From Spirochaeta sp. (GTDB lineage: Bacteria > Spirochaetota > Spirochaetia > DSM-27196 > Alkalispirochaetaceae): 5,703 nucleotides of DNA. Of this stretch, positions 1 to 5,626 are shown piece by piece. Below the pieces are notes generated by a model. That model was not told where the DNA came from and made no database searches. It saw nothing but the letters and a program-made list of their open reading frames with translations. Each line of letters opens with the position of its first letter. Position 1 is the first letter of the stretch. The stretch covers positions 1-5,703 of the forward strand of contig JAQIBO010000021.1 of the NCBI GenBank assembly GCA_027859055.1. Direction: 5' to 3'. A program made the position numbers and the translations under genes.

Positions 1-1594
1 GGTATGCCACCGCAAGATTCTGACGAATCGACGGGTCATCGTGGATGTCCAGCGCTTGAAGGAGGAGCGGTTCCGCCTGGTCCGGTTCGTCGTCTGCGAG
101 GTGTTCGTGGGCAGTTGTATGCAGATCCTGAACCGATTCGGGTAATGAGGATGTCGGTTCAAACGATATCCGATATCCCTGCACGTGTAGGGTGTCATCG
201 AGTTCCGGCACCTCTACCGGACCATACGACTCTAACGCCTGAAACGCCTGGGCCCGGCGGTCTTTCCGGACGCCGTTGTTGCGGATGAGTTCCGTCGCTT
301 CCCGCGCCATCTCACTATCATCTGTGATCTCCAAAAGCGCGAGGCTGATCAGCCGACCGACGTCGTCACCGTGCCGGAGAAGATAGGAACCAAACCCCGT
401 AAAATCGGGAAACGCATCAGCAGTGGGGCGTACCCACTCAACCAAGTCCTCGGGTTCTTCAGGAATCTCCGTATCCGAGAGCATTCCGGATATCTCTCGT
501 GGTAACAAACCGGGAGTTGAGAAGTACCACGGAGCGTTTCTGTCATTCGCCGGTCGATCCAGTTCATCCAACCGGAGCTGTGCCTCCTGAACAAGTCCGG
601 CGCTCCGTGCCGTGTTCCACCATCGCCGCGCCTCCTGCATTCGGTCGGCACGGGCGTACGCGGCGCCGATCAGCAATGCCGCCGTGCCCCGGGGTCCGAC
701 CGGCCACTTCTTAACGGTGTCTTGACGCTCTTCCGCCAGAGTCCGGAGCTCTGAGCCTTCGTCCATGAAGGCCAGGATCTCCACCAGCGGGAAGAATTCC
801 GGGCCCTCCGGAGGATCAAGACTCAGAGCATGGTCGGCCCATTTCCGGGCCTGGTCATTTCGATTGGTAATAGTACAGAAGCGAACCAGATTGGCCAGGC
901 CGGAAAACCTGTCGGGGTCCCTCTGCAGCGATTCTTCCTGCTGCAGAACGGCGTCGTGAATCCGTCCCAACTCCCAGAGCGCCCGGGCCAGGTTGTTCCG
1001 AACGTGGTTCTGGTCGGGACGGCGCTTCAGTGTATCCAGCGCACGTTCGACACACTCTTCCATGCTCCCCAGTTCCAGCAGACGCCGCACCTGTTCCCCG
1101 TCAGCGGCAATCTCCTTGTCGGCGGGCCACTGGAGGTGCGCCGTCGATAACGCTTTCGGGGCTTCCGACTCGATATCCTCAATGAGTTCATCTATCTGCT
1201 CTATCTGGAGGTATTCGGCATCTTTCCGGGTGTGCCTGTTTTTCGCCAGCTCAAGTTCACGATACGCCAGAAGAGGATACCCATATTGGAAATACGCTGC
1301 GCCCAAGTTGAACCGGAGAAATACATCGTTCGGATAGTGTTCAATACCGTTTTCGGCGATTTCCAGTATTTCCGCGGGATCTTTGTTCAGTGTCGACGCA
1401 GCTACCATGCGGGATGAGTAGTATTCCGCCGGCAAAACGTAGCGGCCTTCCATGCGAAGGAGATCGTGGTACGCTTCCTCAACCAATTCCACGTCGGACG
1501 ATTCGTCCAATATAACCGCCGCGATAGGCCGAATATGGCGTTCCGCCACGGAGCGGGGCAAGCGGGATGAAGTTTTTCGCTTCTTCTTTTTCAT
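1..1594 (-). CDS. Tetratricopeptide-repeat (TPR) protein, C-terminus beyond the left edge
   Basis: One uninterrupted reading frame of 531 codons runs from ATG at 1594-1592 to the window edge without a stop. An in-frame TAA lies four codons before this ATG, so the start cannot be much further upstream; the ribosome site is weak. The N-terminus is very basic (MKKKKRK). Helical repeat signatures are visible at about residues 88-120 (FNLGAAYFQYGYPLLAYREL), 197-230 (NNLARALWELGRIHDAVLQQ), 232-262, 302-335 (LLIGAAYARADRMQEARRWW) and 488-531, the pattern of TPR units with small residues at positions 8 and 20. Residues 400-460 look helical but are not clearly TPR. No signal peptide or membrane segment is seen, so it is probably cytoplasmic. 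TPRs mediate protein-protein binding; the partner and function are unknown. It is divergent from the DUF4143 remnant next to it, whose sequence begins within about 45 bases of its start. Confidence 0.9.
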   Translation of the reverse strand, partial: MKKKKRKTSSRLPRSVAERHIRPIAAVILDESSDVELVEEAYHDLLRMEGRYVLPAEYYSSRMVAASTLNKDPAEILEIAENGIEHYPNDVFLRFNLGAAYFQYGYPLLAYRELELAKNRHTRKDAEYLQIEQIDELIEDIESEAPKALSTAHLQWPADKEIAADGEQVRRLLELGSMEECVERALDTLKRRPDQNHVRNNLARALWELGRIHDAVLQQEESLQRDPDRFSGLANLVRFCTITNRNDQARKWADHALSLDPPEGPEFFPLVEILAFMDEGSELRTLAEERQDTVKKWPVGPRGTAALLIGAAYARADRMQEARRWWNTARSAGLVQEAQLRLDELDRPANDRNAPWYFSTPGLLPREISGMLSDTEIPEEPEDLVEWVRPTADAFPDFTGFGSYLLRHGDDVGRLISLALLEITDDSEMAREATELIRNNGVRKDRRAQAFQALESYGPVEVPELDDTLHVQGYRISFEPTSSLPESVQDLHTTAHEHLADDEPDQAEPLLLQALDIHDDPSIRQNLAVAY

Positions 1595-1637
1595 CGCCGG
1601 CCATTATTGCGAGAAATCGATCACAACGCCAATCCCG

Positions 1638-2244
1638 TCCAGGCACGTTCCAAGCTATCCGCGCATCTACGATCAGAGCATTCGGCCGGGAACGTTTTAC
1701 CGCAACTACGTGGCTACGTACATCGAGAAGAACATCCGGCAGATTACACAAATCACAAAGCTGGATGATTTCCTCAGATTCATGCGCGTTCTGGCGGGCC
1801 GAACGGGGCGGGAACTGAATCTGTCAGCCGTCGCCGACCTGTGCGGTGTCGCCCACGGGACGATACGGGACTCGTCTGCAGCCTGCTGGGCATCCGGGAA
1901 AAGGAACAGATCAATTACCACTTTCTCAAAGGAGCGTTGTTTGAGACGTTTGTGGTCTCCGAGCTGGTGAAAAGCAACTTCTCCGTTGGAGAGCGATTTG
2001 GACTGTATTTCTGGCGGGACAACCATCTCAAAGAGATCGATATCATTCTTGAGTCGGGAATGAAGCAGGCCGGTATCGAGATCACGTCGGGGAAAACCGT
2101 TCGCAGTGACGCGTTTGCGGGACTGACGTACTGGAAGAACCTTGCACGGGAGGACTCGCCGGAGACGAATCGTACACTCGAAACGGAACTCGCGTCGTCG
2201 GCTGGCGGTCACTCTATGAAGAGCTGGTTCAGACGGCGTTGTAG
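1638..2244 (+). pseudogene. Degraded DUF4143 / AAA+ ATPase-type protein, C-terminal part in three frames
   Basis: DUF4143 is the C-terminal domain of a large family of AAA+ ATPases of unclear cellular role. Intact members are around 400 residues, with an N-terminal Walker-type ATPase that is absent here. Piece A (about 1638-1861) reads SYPRIYDQSIRPGTFYRNYV and continues through an AGRTG..LNLSAVADLCGVAHGTI segment, the winged-helix-like part of the family. Piece B (about 1862-2160) is in another frame and reads DTGLVCSLLGI, then ALFETFVVSELVKSNF, YFWRDNHLKEIDIILE and IEITSGKTVRSDAF, the conserved nuclease-like core. Piece C (2161-2244) is in the third frame, reads GDESYTRNGTRVVGWRSLYE and ends at TAG 2242-2244. 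Roughly 40 residues expected between A and B, and a short SFLVYG-like strand between B and C, are missing. The gene is therefore 5' truncated with at least two frame-disrupting deletions. Family assignment rests on remembered consensus, not a search. Confidence 0.85.
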
Positions 2245-2313
2245 CACCTCGACTCGATCGTGCTCCCGTATGAAAGAAGACTACGTTCTCAACACAAAAG
2301 CAGGATGGCAGTC

Positions 2314-2550
2314 CTACGGTCCGAAGTCTCTGAGAATACCGTCTATCGATAGATCTTCGTCGACCAACGGCCAGTGTAGTCCATAGCCGGCGGGGCTGAT
2401 CACGATCGACTGGCGAGCGACCGCCGGAGCCTCCGCGAGTCTGACTGAAAGTTCACCCCAACCAGCGGATACCACTTCCCCATCAATTTCCAGAGTCAGT
2501 CGGTCTTCGTCGGCGGACACGATCGTAACCCGATGTTTCGTTTCGATCAT
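2314..2550 (-). CDS. DUF2442 domain protein
   Basis: A 78-residue protein starting at ATG 2550-2548 and ending at TAG 2316-2314. An AAGGAG ribosome site (2560-2565) lies nine bases upstream, inside the end of the preceding gene. The N-terminus MIETKHRVTIVSADEDRLTL is a beta-strand start, and the C-terminus has the GYGLHWPLVDEDLSIDGIL motif seen in DUF2442 proteins, where an I/LHWP..DEDIS..GLL pattern is typical. Length fits the family (about 75-100 residues). It follows the DUF4160 gene by four bases, so the two are almost certainly co-transcribed. DUF2442 genes are commonly found beside DUF4160 genes, and the pair has a toxin-antitoxin-like organisation, but no biochemical role can be read from the sequence. 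An antitoxin-like role is an inference from gene pairing only. Confidence 0.85.
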   Translation of the reverse strand: MIETKHRVTIVSADEDRLTLEIDGEVVSAGWGELSVRLAEAPAVARQSIVISPAGYGLHWPLVDEDLSIDGILRDFGP

Positions 2551-2554
2551 GGCG

Positions 2555-2803
2555 CTATTCTCCTTGAACGTCCTTCCAGCTTTCCAGGAATTCATCAAAA
2601 TGGTCCAACAAAGTTCTTCGAATGAACCGAAGGTCCGCAGGGGAAATGTTGTGCGCAAATGCCGCAGGCACGTCGTAACACTCGGAGTCCAGCCAGAACT
2701 TACCTTCAGCATCTGCCTTCGCCACGTGTATGTGAGGAGGTTCATTCCCCTCATTGGTGTAGAAGAAGAACCGCCACCCTTTCAGGAACAGTATTGTTGG
2801 CAC
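2555..2803 (-). CDS. DUF4160 domain protein
   Basis: An 82-residue protein ending at TAG 2557-2555. Three possible starts lie close together: GTG 2809, TTG 2806 and GTG 2803. The last is chosen because a strong AAGGAGG (2809-2815) sits five bases before it and because family members start M-P-T-I, matching VPTILFLKGWRFFFYTNEGN here. Conserved features are the aromatic FFFYTNEGNEPPHIHV segment with its EPPHIHV histidines (about residues 12-27), the AKFWL-like GKFWLD strand (about 35-40), and a C-terminal helix with RFIRRTLLDHFDEFLESW. It is cytoplasmic with no membrane segment. It leads a two-gene unit with the DUF2442 gene. Such small paired genes resemble toxin-antitoxin modules, with this one as the possible effector, but that is inference. 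Nothing looks truncated or mutated. Confidence 0.92.
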   Translation of the reverse strand: MPTILFLKGWRFFFYTNEGNEPPHIHVAKADAEGKFWLDSECYDVPAAFAHNISPADLRFIRRTLLDHFDEFLESWKDVQGE

Positions 2804-2828
2804 CAACACCTCCTTCTCCGCTTATCAT

Positions 2829-2855
2829 AGTATATCGAAAGCTCGCCGTGTTCAA
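2829..2855 (-). promoter_or_regulatory. Possible sigma70-type promoter for the DUF4160/DUF2442 unit
   Basis: On the minus strand TTGAAC (2855-2850) is followed after 15 bases by TATACT (2834-2829), about 15 bases before the AAGGAGG ribosome site of the DUF4160 gene. Both hexamers are close to consensus, but the spacing is two bases short of optimal. The position is right for a promoter that would make this pair independent of the broken nucleotidyltransferase upstream. Tentative. Confidence 0.3.
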
Positions 2856-2905
2856 TGTTCGCCGAAAAGCGTGCAATAGCCGACGTCGGTAAATCGGTGA
2901 TTTCC

Positions 2906-3160
2906 TCATCGCCTGACTGCATCATAGAGGAAAATCCCGACCCGCCCGACATGGGCCACCAGTTCGCGGTCGCTGTCGTCATCGATCACGGTACAGTCAA
3001 CCGACCACTGGAAGAGCCGTTCCTCGAGCTCGTCTGACAATCGCCATCCTGCACTCCGGGGAACGCCGGGACCGAGGGCGGTCACCTCGCCATATTCCTC
3101 GACGCACTCGACCCCGACGGTGGGACGGTTGAGCACCGCATCCCGATCGACCCGGCCCAA
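2906..3160 (-). pseudogene. C-terminal remnant of an MNT-type nucleotidyltransferase
   Basis: The frame ends at TGA 2908-2906. Its last 50 or so residues resemble the end of minimal nucleotidyltransferases: LSDELEERLFQWSVDCTVID followed by ELVAHVGRVGIFLYDAV, like the usual L..LLLPY.VDLSI..q...p.L..HI.RVG..lY pattern. The D of SVDCTV corresponds to the third metal-binding aspartate of these enzymes. The essential upstream GSRA.G....SDIDL motif is absent in all three minus-strand frames as far as 3377, so the protein cannot be catalytic. The formal frame extends to a TTG at 3160, but the first 30 residues do not look like this family, so similarity begins at about 3075-3045. Intact relatives usually pair with a HEPN protein as a toxin-antitoxin system; no HEPN gene was found here. 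The broken 5' part abuts the orphan plus-strand frame. Confidence 0.6.
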
Positions 3161-3334
3161 CTCCTCTGGCCGGACGGGTCGATCCTACCTTTCCCCGGTG
3201 CGTTCCACGATGTGCCGTCGTTTCCAGAGCAGCTCATCAAGGTGGGTCACCTCCCCGCGTTCTTCGATGACGTGATCGGCCGGCGTGAAGCGCTTCGCCT
3301 CGACCGGCTTACCGACTGGGAGTGGTGGCACTGA
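3038..3334 (+). other. Unrecognised open frame, possible gene fragment without a start
   Basis: After TGA 3035-3037 this frame stays open for 98 codons to TGA 3332-3334, but has no usable start codon until a GTG at codon 58 or so. The protein reads naturally, for example GHLAIFLDALDPDGGTVEH, then IPIDPAQLLWPDGSILPFPG, then ending LTDWEWWH. Third codon positions are strongly G/C (by eye over 80 percent, against about 70 percent for first positions), which favours the plus strand over the overlapping minus frame. I do not recognise the family. The minus strand opposite, from GTG 3331 to TAG 3185, also encodes about 48 residues (VGKPVEAKRFTPADHVIEER...) in frame with the nucleotidyltransferase remnant but separated from it by that TAG. 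Either strand could be the real relic; the region otherwise holds nothing I can name. Confidence 0.35.
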
Positions 3335-3377
3335 TGGATGACGTGCGGATGAGAGGAGTAGCTCGCGGGTGTCACCG

Positions 3378-5444
3378 TTACGCGCTGTCGGCACCCGTAT
3401 ACAGATACCGCTGAAATCCCACAAACACCTCCCGCACCGACTGGAGGTCCCCAAACACGTCCACCGCGTCGTAGGTTCCTCCGTACTTGAGCTGAAGCAG
3501 CTGCGGTAAGCGCTCCCGGGCAAGCTCGTCGATACCGCCCTGCACGTAATGGTCCAGGACAAACTCGATAAACTCCCGCTGCCGGTCGTCGTAGTGCCGG
3601 AAGATATCCTGCCGGTGCGTGTGCACCCGTTCGTCCCGGCTCATCGTCGCGGTGGCCCAGGCGATATAGGCGAGCACGTCGTAGACGTCGCTGTCCTCGG
3701 CACCGACGATCCGCGCCAGCTCGTCCAGGTGATCCCGGGTGTAGCCCTTGTCGGCGAGGCCGTCCAGCAGGCGTTGGCGCGTATCGGGAGTGCTCCAGAT
3801 CTCCCGAAGCTGCTCCTCGTCGCGAAAGAGGTCGGGGATATCGCCGTAGAGGCGCTCAATAAACTCCTTCGATGACAGCGGCCGCCCTGAGGGGTCCCAG
3901 AAGCTGGTCTGCACCATGTGCTGGATCTTCCGCTCCTTGCCGTCGGCGAGTTTGATCCGGATGCGTTGTGGTCGCGGTGTCGGCGGCGGCGGGTCGTGGC
4001 CCGGCTCCGTCCCCCCTTCGTCCTCGGGGTCTTCGTGCACCTCGTCACCACCGTCATCGCCGCCGCTGCGCTTCGTCCGCGTCTTCTCCAGCGGTTCGCC
4101 GTCCCACTCGGGGTCCAGGAAGTGCTCGTAGGCTTTCACAAAGTCGTAGATCGTAAAGAAGTCCTTGTCGTCGTAGAGCCGCGTCCCCCGCCCGACGATC
4201 TGTTTAAACTCGATCATCGATTTCACCGGTCGCAGGAGCACGATATTGCGCACATTGCGCGCGTCGACGCCGGTAGAAAGCTTGCGCGAGGTGGTAAGAA
4301 TCGTCGGGATCGTCTTCTCGTTGTCCTGGAACACCTTGAGCAGGCGATCCCCCTCTTTGAGGGAGTAGGTGTACACCGGCTCGCCAAAGTACCGGTAGGT
4401 GTCCACATTGCCCGAGCGCTTGGGCGTGGCGGTGAGGCCGATCTGCACCGCCGGAGCAAAGTACTCCAGGATACCCCGCCAGGTGCTCTCGTCGTTGGCG
4501 CCTCCCCGGTGGCACTCATCGATAATGACCAGATCAAAAAAGTCCGGCGGGTACGCGCCAAAGTACGGCTGCGGATTTCCCTCGTCGTCACTCCCGGTCA
4601 TGAACGTCTGAAAGATCGTAAAGAAGACGCTCCCGTTCTTGGGTACCCGCCCCTTCTTGCGGATCTCCCCCGGATCAATTCGCACCAGCGCATCCTCCGG
4701 AAAGGCGGCAAACGCGTTAAACGCCTGGTTGGCGAGGATGTTGCGGTCCGCCAGGAAGAGCACCCGTGGATGGCGCGGGGTGGAGCCGCCGGTGCCCCGC
4801 CACTCCGCCACCGTCCAGCGGCTGTGGTAGAGCTTCCACACGATTTGAAAAGCGATCGCCGTCTTCCCCGTCCCCGTCGCGAGGGTCAAGAGAATTCGGC
4901 TGTTCCCCCGGGCGATGTGCTCCAGCGTGCGGTTGACCGCGTTGTACTGGTAATAGCGGGGCTGCCAGAATCCTCCCCGGTTTTCAAAGGGGATCGAACC
5001 GAAGCGCTTCTGCCATGCGTCAGCCGCTGCAGCGCCGGCGTCGGCCCGGATCGGGAGGAAACAGGCGTCCCACAGCTCGTCGGGCGTGCCGTAGCGTTCG
5101 ACCGGGCCCTCCGTCCCCGTCGTCAGGTCGGCGCGGTAGATCCCGTGACCGTTGGTGCTGTAGGCAAAGCGGGCGTGAAGCTTGGCGGCGTAGCGCTTGG
5201 CCTGCGCCAGCCCCTCGGTCACCGCCTTGTCCTCCGCCTTGGCTTCCACCACCGCCAGGGTGTGGTCCCGGTAGACCAGGACGTAGTCGGCGATCCCGGC
5301 GCGCTCGCGCATCCCCGCCCCGCGGATGCGCCCCGGCGTCACCTGGTACTCCCGGCCCACCCGGCTCTTCGGGACTTCGCCCCATCCCGCGGATGTGATC
5401 GCCGGGTCGATGAGATCGGCGCGGGTCTCCGCCTCGTTTCTCAT
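3378..5444 (-). CDS. hsdR: Type I restriction enzyme R subunit (EcoEI-like HsdR), internally shortened
   Basis: HsdR is the ATP-driven translocase and nuclease of type I restriction-modification complexes, acting with HsdM and HsdS on unmethylated DNA in the cytoplasm. The start is ATG 5444-5442, seven bases after GGAGG (5452-5456); a TTG at 5486 also opens the frame but lacks this support. Of 688 residues: the PD-(D/E)xK nuclease has D53, E67-A-K69 and Q81...Y85; helicase motif I is ATGTGKT at 189-195; motif Ia is near RVLFLADRN at 227-235; motif II is DECH at 309-312; motif III is TAT at 338-340; motif V is STGVD at 390-394; motif VI is QIVGRGTR at 415-422. An acidic, proline-rich linker (about 440-490) precedes the EcoEI-type C-terminal domain (about 495-688). 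At residues 365/366 (KEG then DRLLKVFQDN) about 100-150 residues normally found between motif III and motif V are absent, without a frame change. This would remove the start of the second helicase lobe, so activity is doubtful. It ends at TAA 3380-3378. Confidence 0.95.
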   Translation of the reverse strand: MRNEAETRADLIDPAITSAGWGEVPKSRVGREYQVTPGRIRGAGMRERAGIADYVLVYRDHTLAVVEAKAEDKAVTEGLAQAKRYAAKLHARFAYSTNGHGIYRADLTTGTEGPVERYGTPDELWDACFLPIRADAGAAAADAWQKRFGSIPFENRGGFWQPRYYQYNAVNRTLEHIARGNSRILLTLATGTGKTAIAFQIVWKLYHSRWTVAEWRGTGGSTPRHPRVLFLADRNILANQAFNAFAAFPEDALVRIDPGEIRKKGRVPKNGSVFFTIFQTFMTGSDDEGNPQPYFGAYPPDFFDLVIIDECHRGGANDESTWRGILEYFAPAVQIGLTATPKRSGNVDTYRYFGEPVYTYSLKEGDRLLKVFQDNEKTIPTILTTSRKLSTGVDARNVRNIVLLRPVKSMIEFKQIVGRGTRLYDDKDFFTIYDFVKAYEHFLDPEWDGEPLEKTRTKRSGGDDGGDEVHEDPEDEGGTEPGHDPPPPTPRPQRIRIKLADGKERKIQHMVQTSFWDPSGRPLSSKEFIERLYGDIPDLFRDEEQLREIWSTPDTRQRLLDGLADKGYTRDHLDELARIVGAEDSDVYDVLAYIAWATATMSRDERVHTHRQDIFRHYDDRQREFIEFVLDHYVQGGIDELARERLPQLLQLKYGGTYDAVDVFGDLQSVREVFVGFQRYLYTGADSA

Positions 5445-5451
5445 GAGAGGA

Positions 5452-5456
5452 CCTCC
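5452..5456 (-). promoter_or_regulatory. Shine-Dalgarno site that fixes the hsdR start
   Basis: GGAGG on the minus strand lies seven bases before ATG 5444. It sits inside the 3' end of the upstream frame, whose TGA (5443-5441) overlaps this ATG as ATGA, the usual sign of translational coupling. Confidence 0.85.
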
Positions 5457-5510
5457 GAGTGGCCGAGTTTGCGTCCATTCGCGCAATGCGTTCGTGGTGA
5501 CAACGGGGTG

Positions 5511-5582
5511 TTACCTGACAGCTTACCTGACGCCTTACCTGACATTTTCACCGACGTTTTCACCGACGTTTTCTCCGACGTT
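5511..5582. repeat. 12-bp tandem repeat, six units in two subtypes
   Basis: Six head-to-tail 12-base units: three of the form TTACCTGACNNN (5511, 5523, 5535), then TTCACCGACGTT twice (5547, 5559) and TTCTCCGACGTT (5571). The period is a multiple of three, so the reading frame is kept and each unit adds four residues on the minus strand. It ends eight bases before the apparent insertion-sequence end. Slippage could change copy number without shifting frame. Confidence 0.9.
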
Positions 5583-5604
5583 TTGGGGGTGCGGACAAAA
5601 ACTT

Positions 5605-5626
5605 GGACTATTTTAGGAGGTAGTCC
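5605..5626 (+). promoter_or_regulatory. Hairpin presenting the transposase ribosome site in its loop
   Basis: GGACTA (5605-5610) and TAGTCC (5621-5626) form a perfect six-base stem around the ten-base loop TTTTAGGAGG, which contains the AGGAGG ribosome site (5615-5620). The stem's right arm ends directly against the TTG start at 5627. Folding of the mRNA would hold the ribosome site and start codon in a constrained structure, which could limit transposase synthesis. The pairing is visible; the regulatory role is inference. Confidence 0.5.

Larger units (their letters stand above)
5441..5589 (-). pseudogene. 3' remnant of the gene upstream of hsdR, with tetrapeptide repeats
   Basis: Reading leftward from the insertion-sequence edge, an open frame gives KTSEKTSVKTSVKMSGKASG, then KLSG and a short non-repetitive tail ending HSEVLS, with TGA overlapping the hsdR ATG. 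Tetrapeptide tails of the K-x-S-G/K-T-S-E kind occur near the C-terminus of AlbA_2 (Schlafen-like) ATP-binding proteins and some Fic proteins, both often encoded among type I restriction genes; in those a winged-helix usually follows, which is missing here. A shifted frame reads NVGENVGENVGENV and then stops, also resembling such tails, so the true frame is uncertain. The body of the gene is cut off by the insertion sequence. The family assignment is inference; the stop/start overlap and the repeat are directly visible. Confidence 0.55.

Noticed and set aside
830..1337. Plus-strand open frames of about 106 and 114 codons
   Set aside because: They are antisense to the continuous TPR frame, are short, overlap each other and show no family motif.
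1598..1625. AATAAT-type -10 element for the TPR gene
   Set aside because: It lies only about eight bases before the ATG and the upstream -35 candidate (TTGGCG) is poor; it would require a leaderless transcript.
1479..1751. A 90-codon minus-strand frame across the start of the TPR gene
   Set aside because: It overlaps the TPR start in another frame and the DUF4143 remnant antisense; composition is not protein-like and no motif is seen.
2300..2318. Possible terminator after the DUF2442 gene
   Set aside because: The AGGA/TCCT stem is only four base pairs with a six-base loop, and the following T run is interrupted; too weak to call.
2782..2982. A 66-codon minus-strand frame starting inside the nucleotidyltransferase remnant
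   Set aside because: It runs out of frame into the DUF4160 start and ends in an arginine/cysteine-rich stretch; considered as a HEPN partner but shows no HEPN motif.
3080..3268. Similar 24-base stretches at 3080 and 3245 (both starting GGTCACCTC)
   Set aside because: About 18 of 24 bases agree; with GC-rich codon bias this may be chance, and no longer duplication surrounds it.
5511..5582. CRISPR-like short repeats
   Set aside because: Units are 12 bases, contiguous, without spacers, and preserve reading frame, so this is a coding tandem repeat.
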